From Bacteroidales bacterium UBA5507 (GTDB lineage Bacteria > Bacteroidota > Bacteroidia > Bacteroidales > Lentimicrobiaceae), in NCBI GenBank assembly GCA_002426195.1, contig DIOT01000034.1:1-7213 (forward strand): a stretch of 7,213 nt of DNA, read 5' to 3'. The position numbers and the translations under genes are program-made. Under the pieces are notes generated by a model that saw nothing but the letters and a program-made list of their open reading frames with translations, did not search any database and was not told where the DNA came from. Below, in pieces: positions 1-7,142 of the stretch. Numbering within the stretch: position 1 is the stretch's first letter; every line of letters begins with the position of its first letter.

Positions 1-108
1 ATTCATTGCTACTATGTGATGGCACTTGGGTACTCAGGAGTTGGTAATCTTGAGCTTGCAGAAAAATTTATGAAGAATGTGAAAAAACTTGATGTAAATC
101 ATCAATAA
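1..108 (+). CDS. C-terminal end of a tetratricopeptide-repeat protein (partial)
   Basis: An open frame runs from base 1 to a TAA at 106-108 and encodes the last 35 residues of a protein whose start lies outside the window. The first 34 residues fit exactly one tetratricopeptide repeat unit: Tyr at consensus position 4, Tyr at 11, Gly-Asn at 15-16, Ala at 20, Leu-Asp at 30-31 and Asn at 33. Position 8 is Ala instead of Gly and position 32 is Val instead of Pro, both tolerated. TPRs are helical protein-interaction repeats, so they do not reveal the catalytic or binding role. In Bacteroidota, large proteins with a DUF5107 sugar-related domain and C-terminal TPRs often sit in carbohydrate loci and end in a similar way; that identity is a guess from only 35 residues. 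The gene is co-directional with the transporter pair 46 bp downstream, with no GC-rich terminator between them, so co-transcription is possible. Confidence 0.72.
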   Translation: MHCYYVMALGYSGVGNLELAEKFMKNVKKLDVNHQ

Positions 109-112
109 ATAT

Positions 113-144
113 TAAATAAATAATAAATAAATAATAAATATTTA
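113..144. repeat. AT-only 11-bp tandem repeat ending in a palindrome
   Basis: The unit TAAATAAATAA occurs twice in perfect tandem (113-123 and 124-134). A third copy starts at 135 and matches for six bases. From there the sequence forms the perfect 10-bp palindrome TAAATATTTA (135-144). The tract contains no G or C and fills most of the 46-bp spacer before the susC-like gene. The 11-bp period is close to one turn of DNA, so A-tract bending, easy melting or an UP-element-like role near a promoter are possible. I see no good match to the Bacteroidota TAnnTTTG promoter element in the spacer. It may also simply be low-complexity intergenic DNA. Confidence 0.6.
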
Positions 145-154
145 TATTAATGCT

Positions 155-3100
155 ATGAGAATAAACAATTATTATTCAACTCTACGTGAGCTATTTAAAG
201 TGGAAAAGATGAAGGTCCTTTTAATTATTTTCATAATTTTCCTTCAAGTTAATCCAATTATTGCTGAAACAGCTAATAATGAAATTGTATTGTCAGAAGA
301 ACAGCAGATTGCTGTGAGTGGTAAAGTCTCTGATGAAAATGGTGAACCATTAATTGGGGTTTCAATTATGATCGAAGGCACTACTCTTGGTGTGGTAACT
401 GACATAAACGGGAATTATTCGATAAATGCTTCTGATACAGATGTATTAGTGTTTCAATATGTTGGAATGCAGAATCAAAGAATTCTAGTCGGAAATAAAA
501 AAACAATAGATGTAATTCTTATTGAAGATTCAACTCTAATCGATGAGTTAGTTGTTATTGGATATGGGACTGTTAAAAAGAGCAACGTTTCCGGAGCATT
601 ATCAACTGTTTCTGCAAAAGATTTAAAGAAGCTTCCTGCTGCAAATCTTTCCCAAGCACTTCAGGGTAACGCATCTGGTTTGTATTCACTTCAAGGAGAC
701 AGGTCGCCAGGTGGTGATGTTTCGTTAAATATTAGAGGAAATAATTCTTTTTCCGGAGGGACTCCTCTATTCATTATTGATGGTTTTCCGATTGCCTCGG
801 GCGGTGGTATTCAGTCGATAAATCCCAATGACATTGAGACGATTAGTATCTTAAAAGATGCTTCTTCAACAGCCATCTATGGAGCTCGAGCAGCTAATGG
901 CGTTGTCTTAGTCACTACTAAAATGGGTAAAGAAGGTAAGCCTATACTTGAGGTTGATATGTATAATGGGTTTAAGTATTTTAACAATCCAGTAGAAACT
1001 ATGAATGCTGAACAATTTGCGACTCTACGCCGTGAATCCTATGAAATGGATGGAATTCCTATTCCTTCAAATGCATTTCTTGAAACTGAAAAAGAAATGC
1101 TAGAAAGTGGTAGAAGTACCAATTGGTGGAATGAAGTCACCAAACAGTATAGGATGGTGCAGAGTTATCAGGTTTCGTTCAGAGCGGGGACTAAAAACAC
1201 CCGGGTTCACTTGGGTGCTGGATTTTTTAACGAACAAGGAATTGTAAATAATTCAAATTTTACGCGTGGAACACTTCGTTTAAATGTATCACAAGATTTC
1301 GGAAATCACGTAACGCTTAGTTCATATAATAACATGAGTATCATGTCTAAAAAAGGATCTAATGCAACTAACGTACTTTTCCCTGCTGTTGTTGGAAACC
1401 CAATGGCTCCCGTAAAAGATGAGAATGGAAATTACTATGCAATGATTCAAAATGCATTAGGTACACCAAGAGCTAATCCTGCAGCATTTTCTGATCTCCC
1501 GAAGATTTCATCAATTGAGCCTTTAATCAATTCTTCATTGGCCCTTGATATTAAGTTGAATAGTGATTTAAAACTAAGGACTCAGATATCTGGAGAAATT
1601 GATAATTTTAGAAATAATTTCTATAATCCAAGATCAATTAGTGGCCAAGATGAAATAAACGGTCGTGTTAGTGATGGTTATGCTTCAATAACATCTTCGG
1701 TTAACTACAACTGGATTAGCGAAACATCTTTGTCTTTTAATAAATATTTGAATAAAGATAATCATATAGATGCTGTTTTAGCGTTTTCTGCGCAAAATAA
1801 TCGATGGGAATCTGTTGGAGCTTCTGCTTCGGGATTCGCAAGTGATGTATATGAGTCTTATAATTTGGGAGCCAGTTCAGCTGCTGCCAGAAAACCTTCA
1901 TCTAGTTTAACAGACTGGAGTATGTTATCTTATATTGGTAGAACAATATACACTTTATACGATAGATATATTTTTACTGCGAATATGAGAGTCGACGGCT
2001 CTTCAAGATTTGGAAAAGATAATAAATATGGTTTTTTTCCAAGTGGAGCTTTTGCATGGAGATTATCTGAAGAAGAGTTTATTCAAGATTTAAATTTATT
2101 TTCAGATTTAAAATTTAGAATAAGCCATGGCCTTACCGGAAATGCAGATGCTATATCGCCCTACCAAACACTGCCTAGGTTAGGATATGCTCCATACAAT
2201 TTTAATAGTAATGAAGTAGCGGGCTACTATGAATCTAATATGCCTTCACCAAATCTTAAATGGGAGTCAACACAGCAAACAAACGTTGGTTTGGATGTTT
2301 CATTTTTCAATAGTAGGTTAAATTTTGTGATGGATTATTATTACAAGAATACTAAAGATTTAATTAGAGCAATCAACATTCCTGCTGTGGCTGGTTTTCC
2401 AAATACATATGTTAATATGGGTAATTTACAAAACAAAGGCTTTGAGTTTGAAGTAAGGTCAGTAAACTTAAATGGGCTATTAACATGGAGGACATCATTG
2501 CTCTTTGCTTTAAATCGAAATAAATTGACTTCATTAGGTGATGGTTCTGATAGAATTGGAACGACTCATTGGCTTGGAAAACCCTTAGGTATAGGTAACA
2601 GATATTTAATTGAAGCAATTGGTATATGGCAAACAAATGAGAAAGATGAGGCAGCGAAGTATGGGTCAGTGCCCGGAGATGTGAAATACAGGGATTTAAA
2701 TGATGATGGTGTGATAAATAATGAAGACAGAGACTTTGTCGGTTCGTATTACCCCAATTTCTATGGTTCGTTAAACAATGAATTTGTATATAAATCTTTT
2801 GATCTAAATATATTTGCAACATTTCAACAGGGACGTGACGTTTACAATGGGAACAACTATATCTTGTTGTTGGGGGCTGCTGTGGATAACAATCGAATAG
2901 AAATGTTAGATCGTTGGACGCCCACAAATCCAAGTAACAAGTATCCCAGAGCATCTGCTTCCGGAAAAAACAGACTTAGTACAGAAACAAGTGAGTTTCT
3001 TGAAGATGCTAGTTTCTTGAAAATTAAAAACATTACACTTGGCTATAATTTGTCCAATACTATTTCTCAACGATATGATCTGAGCTCCGCTAGAATCTAT

Positions 3101-3238
3101 ATGGGCATAACAAATCCATTTACTTTTACAAGATACACGGGGATGGATCCTGAGGATGGAGACATTTGGAATAACTCAAGGCAAAGTTCTTATCCAATCA
3201 CAACAACTTATACAATAGGATTACAATTACAGTTTTAA
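155..3238 (+). CDS. SusC/RagA-family TonB-dependent outer-membrane transporter
   Basis: Energised outer-membrane importer of oligosaccharides, working with the SusD-like lipoprotein encoded next. From the N-terminus (1027 aa): a hydrophobic signal segment at about 19-37 (probable cleavage IIA|E), a carboxypeptidase-regulatory-like beta-sandwich at about 54-123 (starting VSGKVSDENGEPLIGV), and the ELVVIGYGTVKKS segment at 131-143 typical of the family. A TonB plug domain follows at about 142-256, with LNIRGNNS (191-198) and LFIIDGFPI (205-213), and includes the 31-residue SusC/RagA signature at 226-256 (ILKDASSTAIYGARAANG). The rest is beta-barrel, with the family's Asp-rich GDVKYRDLNDDGVI loop at 841-854 and a terminal Phe, as usual for outer-membrane barrels. 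No STN or anti-sigma interaction domain lies between signal and sandwich. Length is normal. The start is uncertain: ATG at 155 gives an 18-residue extension before the signal, as in many SusC proteins, whereas ATG at 209 has a purine-rich leader. Family assignment is secure; the transported glycan is not known. Confidence 0.96.
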   Translation: MRINNYYSTLRELFKVEKMKVLLIIFIIFLQVNPIIAETANNEIVLSEEQQIAVSGKVSDENGEPLIGVSIMIEGTTLGVVTDINGNYSINASDTDVLVFQYVGMQNQRILVGNKKTIDVILIEDSTLIDELVVIGYGTVKKSNVSGALSTVSAKDLKKLPAANLSQALQGNASGLYSLQGDRSPGGDVSLNIRGNNSFSGGTPLFIIDGFPIASGGGIQSINPNDIETISILKDASSTAIYGARAANGVVLVTTKMGKEGKPILEVDMYNGFKYFNNPVETMNAEQFATLRRESYEMDGIPIPSNAFLETEKEMLESGRSTNWWNEVTKQYRMVQSYQVSFRAGTKNTRVHLGAGFFNEQGIVNNSNFTRGTLRLNVSQDFGNHVTLSSYNNMSIMSKKGSNATNVLFPAVVGNPMAPVKDENGNYYAMIQNALGTPRANPAAFSDLPKISSIEPLINSSLALDIKLNSDLKLRTQISGEIDNFRNNFYNPRSISGQDEINGRVSDGYASITSSVNYNWISETSLSFNKYLNKDNHIDAVLAFSAQNNRWESVGASASGFASDVYESYNLGASSAAARKPSSSLTDWSMLSYIGRTIYTLYDRYIFTANMRVDGSSRFGKDNKYGFFPSGAFAWRLSEEEFIQDLNLFSDLKFRISHGLTGNADAISPYQTLPRLGYAPYNFNSNEVAGYYESNMPSPNLKWESTQQTNVGLDVSFFNSRLNFVMDYYYKNTKDLIRAINIPAVAGFPNTYVNMGNLQNKGFEFEVRSVNLNGLLTWRTSLLFALNRNKLTSLGDGSDRIGTTHWLGKPLGIGNRYLIEAIGIWQTNEKDEAAKYGSVPGDVKYRDLNDDGVINNEDRDFVGSYYPNFYGSLNNEFVYKSFDLNIFATFQQGRDVYNGNNYILLLGAAVDNNRIEMLDRWTPTNPSNKYPRASASGKNRLSTETSEFLEDASFLKIKNITLGYNLSNTISQRYDLSSARIYMGITNPFTFTRYTGMDPEDGDIWNNSRQSSYPITTTYTIGLQLQF

Positions 3239-3249
3239 AATATACAGAT

Positions 3250-4785
3250 ATGAAAAGCAAAGCAATTACCCTATTATTAATAGTCTTTCTTGTTTCTTGT
3301 TCAGATTTCTTGACAGAAAATCCGAAATCTTTTCTAGCTCCTGACAACTTTTACAAGACAAGAGAAGATATTGAAGCTGGTTTGAATGCTGTTTACAGAG
3401 CGCCTCAAGACCGTTATTCTTCGAATTGGGCTGCACCACATTGGTTTGAATGGGGGACTGATATATGTGAGATTACTGAAAAATCCAGTTGGGCCCATCA
3501 TAATGAAATTGCACGCCTGCCGTCTACTTTTAATTCTTCTTCTACAATACCCAATGACTTCTGGCAATATACTTATAACCACATGAAGGACGCTAATAAT
3601 TTGTTAAAAGCGTTACCAAATGTACCTATTAGTGATGAAGAGAAAAGATTAATTGAAGGTCAAGCCCGTGCTTTAAGGGCATTATTATATTTTGATGCCG
3701 TACGTGTATATAATGGTGTACCATTAATCTTGGAGGCATCCACAGATTTAGAATTTCTTAAAACTGTTAAAAGAGCAATCCCTGAAGAAGTCTATAACGC
3801 AATTATTCAAGACCTCGAATTTGCAATGAGTGTTCTGCCATCAAAATGGGATGATGTTAGTGATAAAGGGAGAATAACCAGTGGTTCAGCTGCTGCATTG
3901 TTAGCTAAAGTTTACTTAACAATGTCTGGATATCCCTTGAATCAAAAAGACAAACTTCAAAATGCTAAGGCAGTGCTTGAAAACTTTGTTGATAAAAAAC
4001 TATTTGGGGGTCATTATGCTTTATTTGAAGATTATGCAAGTATGTTTGATGATCAGCTATCCCCTGGTAGTGAAGGTGTCTGGGTTATAAATTTTACTCG
4101 TGGAACTTTTGGGCAGGGTAACGATTTTCATACAAACTTTGCTCCCCTTGAACTTTATTATGCATCTGGCTTAGGACTGACTTATGGAGGTGGATGGAGC
4201 AATGGTTTACCTTCAGATAAATTCTACAACAGTTATGATAAAGTTAATGACAAGCGATTTAAACACACTTATTGGTCATCAACTGCAGAAATACCCGAAG
4301 AATACGATGCATTGGTAAAAAAAGACGAGGAGGGAAAACCTATACATATAGAATTTTATCGTCCTCATGTGAAAAAATTCAGAGAAAAAACACCTAACAA
4401 TAATTCACAACGTACAGGTTTAGATCACTCAATTATTCGTTATGCTGATGTACTTCTTATGTATGCCGAAGTTTTAAATGAGTTGAATGATAACAGGAAG
4501 TATGAGTATATCAATCAAGTAAGGCGAAGAGCAGGATTGAATGACCTGTCTCAATTAGATCAAGCTGAATTTCGTGAACACTTAATGCTTGAAAGAGCGT
4601 GGGAACTTTGTTTTGAAGGAGATCGCAAATTCGATTTAGTAAGGTGGGGCGTTTATACAAGCCGCACACCTGAATGGAATCCACAAGTTGTGGGTAATAT
4701 TAAAAGCAACAAACATGAGTTTTGGCCTGTTCCGCAATCCCAAATTGATATTAATGAAAATTTGACACAGAATCCTGGATGGTAA
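3250..4785 (+). CDS. SusD/RagB-family glycan-binding outer-membrane lipoprotein
   Basis: Surface lipoprotein that caps the SusC-like barrel and delivers bound oligosaccharide to it. The 511-residue product starts with a short lipoprotein signal, MKSKAITLLLIVFLVSC, with lipobox LVSC and acylated Cys17. The mature N-terminus CSDFLTENP is characteristic of the family and carries Ser-Asp after the Cys, which fits surface export. The N-terminal SusD-like region covers roughly residues 20-220, with the helix EGQARALRALLYFDAVRVYN at 136-155. The C-terminal RagB/SusD region holds the conserved IIRYADVLLMYAEVLNEL (395-412), the INQVRRRAGL helix (421-430), and LERAWELCFEGDRKFDLVRW (447-466). The protein ends FWPVPQSQIDINENLTQNPGW, a near-universal SusD ending. 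An aromatic cluster at Trp60, Trp65, Phe66 and Trp68 could touch glycan, but this is inference. The start lies 11 bp after the susC stop, so the two genes are almost certainly one transcript. Ligand identity cannot be read from the sequence. Confidence 0.96.
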   Translation: MKSKAITLLLIVFLVSCSDFLTENPKSFLAPDNFYKTREDIEAGLNAVYRAPQDRYSSNWAAPHWFEWGTDICEITEKSSWAHHNEIARLPSTFNSSSTIPNDFWQYTYNHMKDANNLLKALPNVPISDEEKRLIEGQARALRALLYFDAVRVYNGVPLILEASTDLEFLKTVKRAIPEEVYNAIIQDLEFAMSVLPSKWDDVSDKGRITSGSAAALLAKVYLTMSGYPLNQKDKLQNAKAVLENFVDKKLFGGHYALFEDYASMFDDQLSPGSEGVWVINFTRGTFGQGNDFHTNFAPLELYYASGLGLTYGGGWSNGLPSDKFYNSYDKVNDKRFKHTYWSSTAEIPEEYDALVKKDEEGKPIHIEFYRPHVKKFREKTPNNNSQRTGLDHSIIRYADVLLMYAEVLNELNDNRKYEYINQVRRRAGLNDLSQLDQAEFREHLMLERAWELCFEGDRKFDLVRWGVYTSRTPEWNPQVVGNIKSNKHEFWPVPQSQIDINENLTQNPGW

Positions 4786-4814
4786 TACAAAAATATCAGT
4801 AATCGTTGAAAATT

Positions 4815-4860
4815 TAGAAGACAGGAGGGGTAATTACTTCTTGTCTTCTATTTGTTTGCT
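4815..4860 (+). terminator. Rho-independent-type terminator or attenuator after susD
   Basis: A 14-base left arm (4815-4828, TAGAAGACAGGAGG) pairs with a right arm (4837-4850, CTTCTTGTCTTCTA) around an 8-base loop (GGTAATTA). Twelve pairs are Watson-Crick and two are G-U wobbles (4824/4841 and 4827/4838). The outer nine pairs are perfect. The stem is followed directly by TTTGTTTG, a broken T tract. The two wobbles would become A-C mismatches in RNA from the other strand, so the structure is best formed by + strand transcription. It begins 29 bp after the susD stop. The T tract is imperfect, so partial termination, separating transporter from enzyme expression, is as likely as a full stop. Confidence 0.75.
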
Positions 4861-4911
4861 CATTGAATAAACTTAGTTGAATTTTTAAGTAAATGCAATT
4901 AACTAAAAATA

Positions 4912-4938
4912 TTCAAGTATTTTTATCCAATATTTGAA
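4912..4938. promoter_or_regulatory. Inverted repeat upstream of the GH36 gene (possible operator or RNA hairpin)
   Basis: TTCAAGTATT (4912-4921) and AATATTTGAA (4929-4938) are inverted repeats matching at nine of ten positions, separated by TTTATCC. The single mismatch is a G-T, so RNA from the + strand could form ten pairs. There is no following T tract, so it does not look like a second terminator. Its right arm overlaps the possible promoter element at 4929-4936, a position that would suit a regulator-binding site. Its AT-rich content makes chance occurrence a real alternative. Confidence 0.35.
4929..4936 (+). promoter_or_regulatory. Possible Bacteroidota -7 promoter element for the GH36 gene
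   Basis: AATATTTG differs from the Bacteroidota -7 consensus TAnnTTTG at one defined position (A for the first T). It sits 36 bp before the GH36 start codon and downstream of the terminator-like hairpin, where an independent promoter would be expected. I do not find a convincing TTTG -33 element about 20 bp upstream, so this is a weak call. Confidence 0.22.
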
Positions 4939-4971
4939 ATTGAGAATTCTAAACAATAAAACCAATTAATC

Positions 4972-7125
4972 ATGAAAAGTAAATTATTTCGAAATGTAAT
5001 AATTCTTTGCTTATTATTTAACTTTTCTTTGTCTTTTAGCCAGATAAAGATAATCAATGACAGTATTTTCAAATTGGATACTGACAATATTTCATATATT
5101 ATTCGGATACAGGATGGTAAATTACAAACAGGTTATTACGGTAGCAAAATAAAAAGTCATGATTTACCTAATATTTATTTTGAATGGAGAGATGAAGTCC
5201 CCGTGAGAGGCAGATTTCCCAACAAATCTCCAATCTTGGAAGTCGTTTTCTCTGATGGTACAAGGGATTTAGATCTAGAATATGTGTCACATAAGATTAC
5301 TTCCAACGACGGGTTTAATGTTTTGACAATAACCAATAAAGATAAATATTATGATCTACTGGTAAATATAATTTATCGTGTTCTTCCAGAGTATGATATA
5401 ATTGAAAAACATCTAGAGCTAAAGAATACGGGGAAAGAGCTCATAAAAATTGAAAATGCTATGTCTGCTTCCTTATGGCTTCCACAAGGTGCTTATGAAG
5501 TGACCCACATGCAGGGAATACATTGGCATGATTTTCAACCTGAAACAACTTTACTTACTCAGGGAGTTAAATCATTTATGAGTAGAGACTTCAAAACCTA
5601 CGGTTCATCCTATTTTGCTGTTCGCCCACAAGGTGAGATTTGTGAAGATAAAGGAGACGTATGGTATGGACAATTGCATTATAGTGGGAATTGGAAAACT
5701 GACCTTGAAAGCACATATGATGATCGAGTTCAAATAACATCCGGAATAAATTTCTGGGATACAGAGTGGAATTTAAGAAACAATGAAACATTTAAGACCC
5801 CTGTTCTTTCATTTGGTTATGCCCAAAACGGGAGTGATGAGGTTGCAAGAAGGTATTCAAATTATACAAGAGATTTGATCATACCCCAACAGAGAAGTAA
5901 GATTGAACGTCCTGTAATTTATAATAGCTGGTATGCTACAGAATTTAATATTAATGAAACACAACAGTTAGAATTAGCCAAAGTTGCAAAGAAAATCGGA
6001 GTTGAAATGTTCGTCATTGATGATGGTTGGTTTAAAGGCAGGGTAAACGATAAAGCTGGTTTAGGAGATTGGACAGTTGATAAAGGTAAGTTTCCTAATG
6101 GCTTAACGCCTCTAATTAAAAAAATTAATGACTTGGGTTTAGATTTTGGGATATGGGTTGAACCTGAAATGGTAAACCGAAATAGTGATTTGTACAGAAA
6201 ACATCCTGATTGGGTATTGCATTTTGAAAATAGGCCCAGGACAGAGGGGCGTAATCAATTAATGCTTAATTTGGCAAGGGAAGACGTTTACGATTACCTT
6301 TACAATGAACTATATAACCTACTTAAAGGTCACAATATAAAATACTTGAAATGGGATATGAACAAGTCTTTAAGTGAGCCAGGTTGGCCAGATACAAATG
6401 TAGAAGAGCAACGTGAGGTTCGTATAAGATATATTGATAATTTATATAAGTTGATTAGCCGGTTAACATCTGATTTTCCTGAGGTTTGGTTTGAAACTTG
6501 TTCTAGTGGAGGGGGACGTGTAGATTTAGGAATATTTAATTGGGCAGATTTTGCATGGGTCAGTGATAATATCGACCCTGTAGACAGAATATTTATTCAG
6601 TATGGCTACTTAAATGCTTTTCCTGCAAATACAATGATAAGTTGGACTGGATACTATGATAATCATGGTGTAAAGCCAGGTATGGATTTTAGATTTGATG
6701 TGGCGATGAGTGGAGTTCTTGGTATTGGAAATGACATAACAAAATGGGATATCAATGAAATTGATTTAGCAAAAACAAAGATTACTGAATATAAAAATAT
6801 ACGGAAGACTATCCATAATGGTTATTTGTATCGAATTTCATCACCATTTAAGAGTAACAGAAGTATTTTACAGTACAATGATAAATTAGAAAATGCAGAT
6901 AGAGCAGTTATTTTTTTCTATCAATTGGATAATCAATTGAAGGGAAGTACAGCTTACCCTTATCAAAATAAGTATATTAAATTAAAGGGATTGCAAGAAG
7001 ATGCCTTATATAGAATTGACAATGGGAGTCAATTAATTATGGGTGCAGACCTAATGAATATTGGTATACTTTATCCACTGACAAAATCCTATACAAGCAA
7101 GATTATTATTCTTGAAAAAATTTAA
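4972..7125 (+). CDS. Secreted GH36 alpha-galactosidase
   Basis: Retaining glycosidase that removes terminal alpha-linked galactose. The 717-residue product has a Sec signal at 1 to about 23 (SLSFS|Q, no lipobox), so it is probably periplasmic. An N-terminal beta-supersandwich covers about 30-300, a (beta/alpha)8 catalytic barrel about 310-620, and a C-terminal beta domain about 640-717. All active-site residues of characterised family members are present: Trp320, Asp350-Asp351 (VIDDGW), Trp395 (GIWVEPEMV), Arg427, Lys460, nucleophile Asp462 (KWDMN), Cys510 and Gly513 in CSSGGGR, Trp529, and acid/base Asp532 (SDN). The nucleophile-to-acid spacing of 70 residues equals that recalled for Geobacillus AgaA (478 and 548). 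The CxxGxGR motif favours galactose over N-acetylgalactosamine, though GH36 also contains alpha-N-acetylgalactosaminidases. Small departures are Val517 where Phe is usual and Ile534 in SDNID where Thr is common. Length is normal for the family. It follows susD after 186 bp and precedes another exported protein by 17 bp. Confidence 0.95.
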   Translation: MKSKLFRNVIILCLLFNFSLSFSQIKIINDSIFKLDTDNISYIIRIQDGKLQTGYYGSKIKSHDLPNIYFEWRDEVPVRGRFPNKSPILEVVFSDGTRDLDLEYVSHKITSNDGFNVLTITNKDKYYDLLVNIIYRVLPEYDIIEKHLELKNTGKELIKIENAMSASLWLPQGAYEVTHMQGIHWHDFQPETTLLTQGVKSFMSRDFKTYGSSYFAVRPQGEICEDKGDVWYGQLHYSGNWKTDLESTYDDRVQITSGINFWDTEWNLRNNETFKTPVLSFGYAQNGSDEVARRYSNYTRDLIIPQQRSKIERPVIYNSWYATEFNINETQQLELAKVAKKIGVEMFVIDDGWFKGRVNDKAGLGDWTVDKGKFPNGLTPLIKKINDLGLDFGIWVEPEMVNRNSDLYRKHPDWVLHFENRPRTEGRNQLMLNLAREDVYDYLYNELYNLLKGHNIKYLKWDMNKSLSEPGWPDTNVEEQREVRIRYIDNLYKLISRLTSDFPEVWFETCSSGGGRVDLGIFNWADFAWVSDNIDPVDRIFIQYGYLNAFPANTMISWTGYYDNHGVKPGMDFRFDVAMSGVLGIGNDITKWDINEIDLAKTKITEYKNIRKTIHNGYLYRISSPFKSNRSILQYNDKLENADRAVIFFYQLDNQLKGSTAYPYQNKYIKLKGLQEDALYRIDNGSQLIMGADLMNIGILYPLTKSYTSKIIILEKI

Positions 7126-7142
7126 CGCTAATACATTTATTG

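Noticed and set aside
2033..2039. T7 homopolymer in the susC-like gene (another lies at 6911-6917 in the GH36 gene), considered for phase variation
   Set aside because: Seven-base T runs are expected in low-GC coding DNA, and both genes are intact here; nothing suggests slippage switching.
2675..2731. EF-hand or dockerin-like Asp-rich loop (DLNDDGVINNED) in the SusC-like protein
   Set aside because: This is a conserved segment of the SusC barrel family, not an added dockerin domain; there is no second repeat.
2412..2954. 180-codon open frame on the - strand inside the susC-like gene
   Set aside because: It lies wholly within a gene with strong family conservation, and its translation is rich in Cys, His and Leu without domain-like features, as expected of an antisense shadow.
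3334..3586. Overlapping small open frames on both strands inside the susD-like gene
   Set aside because: Both are out of frame with a well-conserved SusD sequence and show no motifs or independent start signals.
4893..4937. 14-codon open frame (MQLTKNIQVFLSNI) before the GH36 gene, considered as a leader peptide
   Set aside because: No ribosome-binding context, no run of regulatory codons, and its length is ordinary for random AT-rich DNA.
5591..5791. 66-codon - strand open frame inside the GH36 gene
   Set aside because: Antisense to a conserved part of the GH36 N-terminal domain, with no recognisable feature.
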